This document shows, in pieces, positions 11,501-20,800 of a stretch of DNA of 64,000 nt (positions are counted from its first letter, which is position 1; each line of letters starts with the position of its first letter). The DNA comes from Symsagittifera roscoffensis (lineage: Eukaryota; Xenacoelomorpha; Acoela; Convolutidae). Under the pieces are notes generated by a model. It was not told the DNA's origin. It did not search any database and worked only from the letters and a program-made list of their open reading frames with translations. Both the position numbers and the translations under genes were made by a program. The stretch lies in the NCBI RefSeq assembly GCF_963678635.1, contig NC_087071.1, forward strand, positions 9,779,842 to 9,843,841. The letters run 5' to 3'.

Positions 11501-14500
11501 GCAAAAAGACTCAGTTACGTGGATTACTCGACACGGGAGCAGTCTTGAGCGTCATACCAATCGAAACATGGGAAAAGATGGGCTTTGACAAAGGTGACTT
11601 GATAGACTCGAGAATACGGCTGTCAGCTGCAAACAAAGGGGCCCTTCGGGTGTTGGGCAGGACGCCGATAATAGCCCTCAATTTGGGGGAACGTAACCTG
11701 TGGATGAGCTTCATCGTGGTAGAAAACCTAGATGAATCTGACCAATTCATTTTGGGCAGAGACTTCATCAGGAATTTCGACGTAACGATTGATCTAAATA
11801 ATGCAATGTTCAGGATACGGAACCCGGATAGGAGGTACGCAATCAAACCGGTAAATTTAATAATGGCGAATGAAAACAAAGCACCGGTATTCTTGAGTAG
11901 GAGAGTGAGGTTAAAAGCTAATGAAGCGGCAATCGTAAGCTTGAGGATGAAAAATTATAATGAACTAAGTGACAACAAGCAAGTGTGTATAGTTCCAAAT
12001 CCTAATAGTCAAAGCGCTGCTGTTTTAGGAAGATCATTTTCGATAACGAAGAGCGGCCTCTGCGTCAGTGTCTTGTTGAATACCCTTGATATACCGATCA
12101 CGATACAGAGAGGGAGGAAGCTGGGATATGCTTTACCGGTTAAAACTCGATATGAAACAATTGAAAACTCAAAACAAAATGAAGTTGTTGATTGTCCCAA
12201 CCACAGGGACAAAATTTGTATCTTGAGACGATTGCAGAGAATAAAAGATTCTTCAGGTCTTATCAAATCACTTAAGTCAGAAACGGACGATGGGCTTTCG
12301 AGCTGTTCGAACTTTCCAGAGCGACCCACGCTAGATGAAATGCAAACTGATAAACCGGTTCTGCCGGAGATTGAACATTTAAGGGGCAAACTGAAAGATG
12401 AACAGCTCGAAGCTATCAAGGACGTACTAGAGCGGAACGAGGAGGTTTTTTCAAGGCATAAGGCGGATATCGGGTGTTGTAATTTTGTTGAACATGAAAT
12501 AGAACTTGAGGAAAACGCGGTGCCACACAGGGAGGGGGCGAGGCGCATGACCCCACACAAATCGGACGCGTGTAGAAAAGAAATCGAAACGTTACTAGAG
12601 TATGACATGATAGAACCATCCAAGTCACCGTGGGCGTGTGGAGTAGTGATGGCCAAAAAGAAAGGCGACCAGTTAAGGTTTTGTTGTGACTTTCGATACC
12701 TGAACTCCGTCACGGTGAAGGATGCCTATCCCATACCTAGAATTGATGAGAGCCTCTCGAAGTTAGGTGATGCGAAATTTTTTACGACTCTTGATTTAGG
12801 CTCGGCCTTTTGGCAGGTACCATTAAGGAAGCAAGACAGGGACAAGACAGGGTTCGCCTGCGAGTTGGGTCTGTTTCAATGGAAACGGATGCCGTTTGGA
12901 CTCTGCAATGCAACAGCCACGTTTCAGCGGCTGATGGCACACGCGTTGATAGGCGTGACGAAGAAATACGGCAACCTGGTAATGTGCTATGTGGACGACG
13001 TGGTAATAGCAACGCCAACACTAGAAGACCACATTGAGAGGCTTGACGAGGTGTTCGCGTGCATGAAAAGATCGGGGCTGAAGTGTAAACCATCAAAGTG
13101 CGAGATACTCAAGGACTCGATTAAATACTTGGGCAGGATGGTAGATAAACACGGTATCAGACCTGACCCAGACGCCGTGGAAGCAGTCCTAACTTGGAAA
13201 TCACCGAAGACGGAGCACCAGCTGATGAGCTTCCTGGGTTTCGCCAACTATTATAGAGAATTCATCAAGGGCTATGCGGACAAGGTATACCCGATGCAAC
13301 AATTAATGAGACACAAGGGCAAGAAGTTCACGTGGAACAACGCGGCAGAAGATTCATTCCAGAGAATAAAGAAAGAGCTGTGTGAGGCACCAGTACTGGG
13401 TATGCCGACTGAGAAGGGGATGTACGTGCTAGACACGGATGCGTCAGTAGTCGCTATTTCTGGGATTCTCCATCAAGAACAAGAATGGAATGGGAAGACA
13501 GTCTTGAGACCAATAGCATACGGGAGCAAGGTCCTAAGTGACACAGAAATGAAGTACGGAGCACCGAAAGCAGAGATGTTCGCGGTGGTCACCTTTGTCG
13601 AAAAATACAGAGCATACTTAGGCAGTGAGCCCTTCAAGCTGCGAGTCGACAACCGAGCACTAAGCTGGCTGAAAACGTACTCAATGGACCAGAGCTATAT
13701 TGGGAGGTGGATAGTTCGCTTGGATGGATACAACATGATAATTGAGCACAGAACACGAGATAAACATCAAAATGCTGACAGCTTGAGCAAGAAGACGGAG
13801 TTCTACGAGAGGCAAGAACAAAGAGAGGCGGACAGACCTGAGATCAAAGACGGCTTCTCCTTCATGGACAAAGAAACGTACGACAGTCTTCCACTCACGA
13901 GATGGCTGGACAAATCAGGCAAACCGATTGAAGATCATCCCGAATTGCCGAAAGAGCCTCTTGAAAAGACCATCTTGAAGAAAAGCAGAGGGATTCCGAT
14001 AGGAATAATGCTCAAGTCCAAGATCGTGAGGGAAACACTTAAGGCAAAAGGTTATGATCTCATCCAGGTAGAGGAGGGAACGGTCCGAATAGATGAAGAC
14101 TTAATGAGGTTGCTTGAGAAACTATCAGATGACAAGCCCGTGATCCAAGGGAAAGGTCAGGAGGCACCGGAACTAACCATACTTCGGAGAGAAGAAACAG
14201 TGAACAATACTGACGTCTCAAAAGGAAGCATCACTGATAGCAAGGAAGTTGTGCGATCACTAGTTGAAAAAATCCCCGAAAAAATTCTGGAACAGACAAA
14301 AGTCAGGGATAAGAAAGTAACATTCAGAGAAGAAGTTGAACACCTGGGACTAGATCAAGAGTCCGGGGAGTGGTCCAGATTCATGGAAGAAGACGAAACC
14401 GGAGAAGGGAAATTGTCCGGGGAGCGTGAAGAATGGGATGAAGACTCGGATGAGAGCAGCGAAGACCAAGACAGCCTATGCATGATACTGGCGGAAGAGA

Positions 14501-17370
14501 AGATAAGACAGCACGACAGGGAATTACAGACGGATCCATCTTCAGGGACGTACAATCTGGAAATACAAGAGGTACGAGGTGGTGAAGAGCTCGAGAAAAT
14601 AGCAGTTTCAAGAAAACCACTAAGGGAACTATCGTGCAACTCAAACGTCAGAACGAATCTGGTACCAGAAGACGACATGAAAATCGTGAAAAGGATGATA
14701 TGTGTGAAGCTGAGCGATGACATCCACAACCCTGGTGAAATGAATGGACAGATCAAGGCGCTAAAGGAGCACGTTAAGGCGAGATACAGGCTGTCTGACC
14801 TAATAAGGGCCCAGAAGAATGACAAAATGACAAGTAACCTCTCCAAGTGGATCCATTCGGGAGTCAAGGAGAAGGGGGAACTTGAGGAAGACAGCTACAA
14901 GATCTTGAGCCAGTTCTACAAAGAAAAGAGAGACTTACTTTATCACACAGCTGAAGGGGTGGTAGCGTGCAAGAGAAGAGATGAGGAAAAAATATTACAC
15001 AAACACAACCTCATCATACTACCACAATTGTACCAAACGGAGGTGCTTTTCCGATCACACGACCAGATGGGCCACCAGGGGATAGATAAAGTACAACAAA
15101 GGATACTTCACAGGTTTGACTGGCCGGGAATGAGAAAAGCTTGCGAGAGATGGGTGAATGCCTGCCTAGCATGCCTTCAAGTAAAAGACCCAAGGAAGAT
15201 GAAGTTTCCCCTCAAGTCTGTCGAGAGTTCGGAATTCAATGAAGTGGTGCAGATAGACCATCAGAAAATCTGCATGACGGAGTCGGGTTATAACCAAATA
15301 CTAGTTATAATAGATCACTTCACCAAGTTGGCGGAAGCGGTTCCATGCCAGACAGCCTCGGCAGAGGAGACATGTGATCACCTGATAACGCATTGGATAT
15401 CGCGGTATGGTTGTCCAATGACTTTCCAGTCGGACAACGGCAAGGCTTTTGTGGGGGACTTGACAAAAGAATTGATGAAGAGATCACACATTGCTCAAGC
15501 ACACTCGACGACCTATCATCCACAGACCAATGGGTTGGTAGAGAGACAGAACAGGACACTGGTCAACATGCTCAGGGTGTACTGCTCGAGATACATGACG
15601 GACTGGGACAAATACCTGCCACAGGTAGTAGGAGCCTATAATAGTACTCAGCACTCGACGACGGGTATCAGTCCTTTCATGATGTTGACAGGCAGGGAAA
15701 GGGCAATGCCTATAACATTCTTCTACCCGGAGTACGAGGGGAAGAGGACGTCACCTCAAGCATACGTGAAGGAAGCGATCAAAAGACAACAAGAGCTAAA
15801 CGAGCTATGTCGGAGAAACACGGCGCAAGCGCAAATGAGGCAACGCAAGAAATATGACGAAAAGATACTAAGAGCAAAGCCATACGAAGTGGGCCAATAC
15901 GTGTGGGTCTTCCAAAATTTCATACCGCCCAAGGGAACAAAGAAACTACTCAAGAAATGGAGAGGACCGTTCATGATTACGGAAGTACATCAACAAGGAC
16001 GGTTCTATCGCTTGAGTACAGGGCGAGCAGCACATTACGAAAATCTGAAGCCTCACGTCCCGTCCCCGGAGGACTGGTGCCTACCAAAAGACATGGAAGG
16101 TCTTGAGTACCTGGTGGTGGAACCAGCGTGCGAAGTGAATGAGAAAGGCACTAGAGAGAAAAATGATGGTAATGAGAACTTGAGTTTGGACGACAACGAA
16201 AAGATAGAAGTGGAGTCGGATGCAGGTTCATTTGTAGAAGAAGACTGGAACGACCCAGAGCAAAACGAGGTACCGAAGTGGATGGAGCCGGATCGACCAA
16301 CACCACCGGAAACCAGGACTGGCAATCGTAAACGAACAGGTATGAGGTACAATAGGTACGGGGATGACTTCTTGATCGATAAGATACAGCCAGACAAGTT
16401 GGGCGATGAACTACTAAGCGCAGGCGAACTGGAAGCCGAAGAGGAGTGGCAGGTCATTGACGATGGTGGACATTATCCGCAGGATGATTACTCGACGCCA
16501 GAATTGGAGACGGATCTCGAGCAGAGTGAAATAGAAAGGAGGGAGAACACGAACTTGAGGATTCTAGAGTGGATGCGTGATGTCAAAGACGAGAGCCGCG
16601 AAGGACAAAGCATTCAGCAAATCGATGTATCAGCAGCAAATTACATGAAGACAGAGGACCCTCTTTTCGGATGGACAGCAACAGACAGGCCACTGGACAT
16701 CCCCAAGGACAATTCAGACCCGACTACATCGACGGGGACGTCGATAAATATTTTTGTCCGGGGAGTGGGGGTAGGACTTACCCACACCGAAAATTTGATG
16801 ATAAAGAAGCTCAAGGAAGTGAGGGAAACAAGCGGATTGGAACTGGAGGAAGAAGAACCAGAGCCTACCATAGGAAGGAATTTCAAAACGAAATTCGAAA
16901 TACCCAATGAATACTCAGAGAACATCATGATAACGGATAGCGACTTCATCCTGTCAAACAGGACCAGCGCGATCTGCATCACGGCGGACATGAGTTTCAA
17001 ATCAAGATTGGAGGCTGACTTCAAAAGAGAGTACCAGAACGTAGAGTTTCTGTTCAGACAGAGGCCAGGACTGGGAGGCATAGCAGCGCTTCCACCGTCA
17101 GTGGCACAAGTCCCGGGCAAATACCTCTGCTTCCTAGTAACGAGAGTCAACGACAGAAACACAATTGATCCCGAACACGTGATATTGGCACTGACAAGAC
17201 TACGTGACTTCATGATTGAAAGAGGAATAGTGGAGGTCTCGATGCCGGTGTACGACCCAAACAGGGGCAAACTGAGCTCGAGGGAATTGTACGCTATCCT
17301 ACATGTGGTCTTTGCAGAAACAGAGATAATGGTGCATCTTCACAAGAAGTACTACTTGAGCATCGCCTGA
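8563..17370 (+). CDS. Element B Gag-Pol polyprotein with C-terminal macro-like domain
   Basis: This intact 2935-aa ORF covers all replication enzymes of the retrotransposon. In order: an acidic, partly coiled-coil Gag N-terminus; a capsid-like region (about 430-600); two CX2CX4HX4C zinc knuckles (about 630-643 and 683-696); an aspartic protease with LLDTGA (about 987-992); reverse transcriptase (about 1309-1500) with YVDD; RNase H with DTDAS (about 1622) and the HQNADSLS block; integrase with an HHCC zinc-binding region (from about 2165) and all three acidic core residues (about 2231, 2290, 2325). About 450 aa follow the integrase: an acidic linker, then a segment from about 2790 to the end resembling macro domains of the OARD1/Appr-1-p-processing type (an AICITADMSF core, LGGIAAL, a YLCFLVTR strand, then a P-rich strand and FAET). 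Gag, protease and Pol share one frame with no frameshift. Start chosen at the first ATG. ATG 8689 is an alternative. The enzyme assignments are firm, the macro domain likely. Confidence 0.93.
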   Translation: MRRSRVPVLEKRSSGSNTKYNSSLRGTTSTGPKITKTNFSVNMVSTRSTAENRAKEGTEGERVEPTIEIDLETPDQSVDETRKMATESTPMPNAEEPNQKPIEFSPIDDAEDAIGNTEETVKEDSQVKRTSFTEKLGIMFGIKTKENVTEEPKAERARTFGTVSTKTSEANPREEQAKAEATAEERPTADHEETTIELGDLLAKLNQIDKRLKHSEEDREVIKKEIRYNKHEYLDSYFNLAKATDERLKEMSDKVEATNEEREKNVKTDMQQLKNRYDDVNSQLGSLERRMDTMSRSQAESSCAIQAKLDAILRGSTPQERPAADRTQGTRVDFAEPQRNKRQSTPLPLTRDAISIAPTAAKTIMKNGTSNTTTAPGDSTANSNTGPDAMTWASTWEMMNRTLEAFATRNTDSSDRREGKSRKTFKKPKEFKDDSDGCIDTWVEVMRLHLEQDNLSDERQACTAILSNLEGTALKCVVAKKEEERDTADKIFEILLNRFGSGMKGHQAMMRFEKRRQRDDESIDRFLDDLESLRRRSDPEESTNRRNFSIASKFIDGVKSDDLRTMLATYYTLSKDSAPTPEEMRQKSREYMLMKPKKYSYSENRNTQGGSQPQRSSWYKPRDDMDKRRSCANCGSADHHVADCTTYKQGMKSLGYAPDEEDMSQMEEHEYYNGLIIKIGARCFFCNQEGHFRMDCPLFWEAVKDQNHPKHKLALAAVQNQRNRQNEFESRNLGAPNTELPTKTVKAVTHVSGALESAAGSSLEINYEKAATEAIAKVKQDLAAKEIEQRLKLEIERQNFNEALTGSNSIPEARTGSMKTGNCNTVKMVTGKPFGISKIGARIMSIITVGGHEVTRNLSEPSDQTIMHIDVYADYLSGISPQTTSRALRALLTRGGSKSVRVDNRYTEAYGPHEVMLNIDGINIYTKTMITCDEDLIGQIYVGKEELKVRSIGHCAMLEEDAMHIGTEADVTGHVLDINGKKTQLRGLLDTGAVLSVIPIETWEKMGFDKGDLIDSRIRLSAANKGALRVLGRTPIIALNLGERNLWMSFIVVENLDESDQFILGRDFIRNFDVTIDLNNAMFRIRNPDRRYAIKPVNLIMANENKAPVFLSRRVRLKANEAAIVSLRMKNYNELSDNKQVCIVPNPNSQSAAVLGRSFSITKSGLCVSVLLNTLDIPITIQRGRKLGYALPVKTRYETIENSKQNEVVDCPNHRDKICILRRLQRIKDSSGLIKSLKSETDDGLSSCSNFPERPTLDEMQTDKPVLPEIEHLRGKLKDEQLEAIKDVLERNEEVFSRHKADIGCCNFVEHEIELEENAVPHREGARRMTPHKSDACRKEIETLLEYDMIEPSKSPWACGVVMAKKKGDQLRFCCDFRYLNSVTVKDAYPIPRIDESLSKLGDAKFFTTLDLGSAFWQVPLRKQDRDKTGFACELGLFQWKRMPFGLCNATATFQRLMAHALIGVTKKYGNLVMCYVDDVVIATPTLEDHIERLDEVFACMKRSGLKCKPSKCEILKDSIKYLGRMVDKHGIRPDPDAVEAVLTWKSPKTEHQLMSFLGFANYYREFIKGYADKVYPMQQLMRHKGKKFTWNNAAEDSFQRIKKELCEAPVLGMPTEKGMYVLDTDASVVAISGILHQEQEWNGKTVLRPIAYGSKVLSDTEMKYGAPKAEMFAVVTFVEKYRAYLGSEPFKLRVDNRALSWLKTYSMDQSYIGRWIVRLDGYNMIIEHRTRDKHQNADSLSKKTEFYERQEQREADRPEIKDGFSFMDKETYDSLPLTRWLDKSGKPIEDHPELPKEPLEKTILKKSRGIPIGIMLKSKIVRETLKAKGYDLIQVEEGTVRIDEDLMRLLEKLSDDKPVIQGKGQEAPELTILRREETVNNTDVSKGSITDSKEVVRSLVEKIPEKILEQTKVRDKKVTFREEVEHLGLDQESGEWSRFMEEDETGEGKLSGEREEWDEDSDESSEDQDSLCMILAEEKIRQHDRELQTDPSSGTYNLEIQEVRGGEELEKIAVSRKPLRELSCNSNVRTNLVPEDDMKIVKRMICVKLSDDIHNPGEMNGQIKALKEHVKARYRLSDLIRAQKNDKMTSNLSKWIHSGVKEKGELEEDSYKILSQFYKEKRDLLYHTAEGVVACKRRDEEKILHKHNLIILPQLYQTEVLFRSHDQMGHQGIDKVQQRILHRFDWPGMRKACERWVNACLACLQVKDPRKMKFPLKSVESSEFNEVVQIDHQKICMTESGYNQILVIIDHFTKLAEAVPCQTASAEETCDHLITHWISRYGCPMTFQSDNGKAFVGDLTKELMKRSHIAQAHSTTYHPQTNGLVERQNRTLVNMLRVYCSRYMTDWDKYLPQVVGAYNSTQHSTTGISPFMMLTGRERAMPITFFYPEYEGKRTSPQAYVKEAIKRQQELNELCRRNTAQAQMRQRKKYDEKILRAKPYEVGQYVWVFQNFIPPKGTKKLLKKWRGPFMITEVHQQGRFYRLSTGRAAHYENLKPHVPSPEDWCLPKDMEGLEYLVVEPACEVNEKGTREKNDGNENLSLDDNEKIEVESDAGSFVEEDWNDPEQNEVPKWMEPDRPTPPETRTGNRKRTGMRYNRYGDDFLIDKIQPDKLGDELLSAGELEAEEEWQVIDDGGHYPQDDYSTPELETDLEQSEIERRENTNLRILEWMRDVKDESREGQSIQQIDVSAANYMKTEDPLFGWTATDRPLDIPKDNSDPTTSTGTSINIFVRGVGVGLTHTENLMIKKLKEVRETSGLELEEEEPEPTIGRNFKTKFEIPNEYSENIMITDSDFILSNRTSAICITADMSFKSRLEADFKREYQNVEFLFRQRPGLGGIAALPPSVAQVPGKYLCFLVTRVNDRNTIDPEHVILALTRLRDFMIERGIVEVSMPVYDPNRGKLSSRELYAILHVVFAETEIMVHLHKKYYLSIA

Positions 17371-17893
17371 GTCGGGTACATGGAGGTATCAGGTCGGGTG
17401 TGAGGGAGGAGTCTTGAGTTAGGTACTGGGGTGCGGCGCAGGTAAAGGGATCTTAAGATGTGATTGGCATGACAATTGAATTTTAAAAGAAAGAATTGAT
17501 GGTGCTAAAACATAAAATGAATCTGCATGTTCTTAAGGGAAAATCCAATCGAATTGCTTTAAGTGATATGAGAATGATAAGTTTTTAACCATATGGGTAG
17601 AAGGGGGGTCTCTAGGTTAGGAACGTGACATGCTAAGTTTTAATGAGCTTTCTGTTTTCAGATCGAGTTTGAAAAACAAAGTTGAAAATCCAACTACACT
17701 CAAGCGAGTAACAGAAAGAGAGAATCTTGATTGAACACGCGATAATCCGAATCTACAGCAAGTACTTGCAAGAGAACATTTCTAGAGAATTCTTGAATTG
17801 GGTAATACTTGAGTTGGTAAGGTAATTCTTGAGTTGGTAAGGTAATTCTTGAGCTGGTTAACATCTACCTATATACATCCCGAAGTTGCAAAA
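17371..17893 (+). other. Spacer between Gag-Pol and ORF2, with splice-acceptor and 20-bp repeats
   Basis: No gene is visible. A good 3' splice-site string, CTTTCTGTTTTCAG, ends at 17661. It could serve a spliced subgenomic mRNA for ORF2, as env is expressed in retroviruses. Three exact-length 20-bp tandem units (17801-17820, 17821-17840, 17841-17860) of consensus GGTAATTCTTGAGTTGGTAA follow, each containing CTTGAG. They end 33 nt before the ORF2 ATG. Confidence 0.55.
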
Positions 17894-20800
17894 ATGGCAG
17901 ACCGATTCTGGAACTCCGTGCCCGCGGCTCTGAAGAAGCCCACTCTTGACGAGCTGTACAGACGCTTGAGGGACCTGGACTACACCCAGATAGACGAGAG
18001 AATGGCGGTGATGCTGAATGCGATCCTCCAGTTGGAGGACCAGGGTGAGTGCAGGGAGTCTGCGACGGAGGCTGTCTTTATGGTCGGCTACACCACCGAG
18101 GGCATATCAAATCGAGAACAGACCAGATGGTTATCTTGGAATGCGGATGGAGGAGTAAGGGGCTTTGACTTGGCAAGAAATCCTGGCCTGAGTAACAACA
18201 CCGAACACGGCGCAGGAGAATTTCCGCTACCGACGAGACCAACAGCAAGATCCACAGGCCAGAGCTCGAGTAAGGTGCCGTCGATGTCGCGAGCGCAACA
18301 GACGACAGAGGCATATCCGGATCTGGGGGTTCTAAAGAAAGAGCTCGAGAAGGCGCTGAAGGAAAGGAATAAAGCGAACCTCGATCGGGATCAGGCGAAG
18401 CTGGACAGGGAGAAGCTTCAGCTGGAGAGAGACCAGGCAGTCGACGAGCGAGATCAGACGTCGAAATTATTTGAGATGCTAAGGGCTGAACATCAGCAGG
18501 AGCTGAGGGTGCGGGAGAACGTCGCAAATCGTGATCAACTGAAGTCGGAGTTGGAAAGGATAGAACAGCGACAACGCGAGCTTGACGCACAGAAGGGAGC
18601 CAGGTCAAACGAACGAGTGGTGACCAGCTCGAGGCCAGAGTCGCGCATGGAGGTGGATGAAGCTCCCAGGGCTAGAGGACGGTTCAACCTTGACCGCGAG
18701 GCCAGAGAACACATGAGCGAAGGGTTAGAGGTCTGGATACCGAATGACGTGACGCCTTCCTTGCGCAACCTAGAGACACAACCTGTACGTCCTCTGATGG
18801 ATGTGGTGTTACCAGGATATACCCCAACCTCGACCTCGAGTGGCAGTCAGGTGAGTGGCGCCTCATCGCGCCTGAAGGAGCTAGGCGAGAAATTGCAGCA
18901 GCAGAGTCGTGAAAGATCGACGAGGCCAGAGCTTCCCCCAACTTGGAGGGAACAGCCGGTCAGGAATGTCGTGATCGCAAGCTATAAGAAGAATACAGAA
19001 GGGAACTACCACAGGCACAATCGGCTGGACTGGAGTGCGGAACAGGGAGCCAGGAGGGACTGCTTCCATGACGCAGCCTGGGTGGAGTATCTAGCGCCAC
19101 CTCGTGTGCCAGAGGGTGCAGTTCACCTAATTATAGGGGATAGCCTGGTGCGGGTGTTGACCCAGATACGGTCCCATTGGCAGACAGGAGTCTTGAGTTT
19201 CGCTGGAGCTGCCACGCCACAGATGTTGGCAACCCTGGAGATGCTAGGGATGACCAAAGTTTACACAGTGACCCTGATGGTTGGGACCAACGACGTGTCA
19301 AGGGGAGAAGCGAGGAAAGTAGCGAGGCTGTGCGACAAGATGAGCTGCCTTCTTGAGGAACTGAGGATCCAGATGGACCCCATCCTGCTGACGGTATGCA
19401 CGGTCCCCTACAACATGATGTTTGATCAGCACGCCCTAGAGATGAACCAGAAGGTGCGGAGCCTGAACAAGATGATCCGAGACATACACCGGAAGAGTGT
19501 GCTTCCTCTCAGGCTGTTGGACATAGCAGAACGTATGGAGAAAAAGGGATTCCCTGAAGACACCTCAAAAGATGGAATCCATTTCGATAGGCCAAGGGGA
19601 GCGGAGTGGCTGAACGACGTCTTCCAGGAACACATTAACACGCTAGAGGCGGACCTGCTGGAGACAGCCCAATTCACTTTAGGACCACCTCCCAACCCAC
19701 CATTCCTTGCCTCGAGGGCCTTGGCTGGTCGCTTGGGAGCGAGAGTTGATACTAGAGACAGTTCAAGGAGCAATCAGACCCGATTGCAGAGTGCCACGCC
19801 AGTGGAGTCGGAGGAGGTAGAGTCATCAACACCTCCGGGCTCGGCGATGTCCTCTGTGGTGGTGGCAGATGGCAAGAGAGAAAAGAAGTCTATGGAGACT
19901 GCCCGCTTGAGATATCCTGAGAAGGTGAAGGAACTGGATCTAGAGAGTTTGGAATGCAGACGAGAGTTGGCGGAAACCCTGGGGATCGAACGAGTGTCGC
20001 ACGAGGATTTGAATAGACATCATTGCATAGACTGGTTGAAAGCTCACGAAGCGCACTTCTCGAGAGCGAAGTTAATGGAGACCACAGACCTGACTGGAAT
20101 TCCCACAAAAACGATCATGGGACCCATTAACTACAGGCCTCTCAAACTGTTGGGGGGTCCTGGACTTATAACAGAACCTCCCAAGCACCGAACTGGCATC
20201 GCAAGGATCAGGTTGGCAACCCCGGCCCAGTTGAAGGTGGTAGACAAGCTACTCAATCCGGGGGGAATGGAATTGCCTGATGCCGCTTACGAAGGTCCGA
20301 AGTTGGCAGAAGATCCCAGGTACGGGAAGCCCTGTGGTGGCACCCAACTGGCCAAAACTCTGGCAGTTTATGATAGAGCAGATCCAGCTGCTGCAAGAGT
20401 AGTCATTGTGGCGGGATCGGACTTCGAAGGAACGTCTCCCAAGTTGTTCTGGCCGGAGACTCTGGTATACTCCTTGCCAGGAGCCGAATTGAACCAGATG
20501 TTGACTCTAGTGGTGGCAATAAAGTCGGAGATGCCCTGTGAACCTGAGCTGCTAATGTTTGCAGGAATGAATGATCACCTGCACGCGATGGGACTTCTTG
20601 AGCAACTGAAGGGCAAGGAGATTCCGACATCAAAGAAGATATGGGAGGCTATTCAGGCGTTATTTGCGGCGATGAATGAGGTACAAGAGAACGTAGCCTC
20701 GAGATTTGGGTCCAAGACGAAGGTGGTGTTTACCACATCCCCGGGATACGCAAGTATGCCACCCGCCCTACAATTCGTGTACGCGGTCTTGATCCTGATA

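Noticed and set aside
17849-17893. Start of ORF2 at 17849
   Set aside because: The codon there is TTG. The first ATG, in good context, is 17894.
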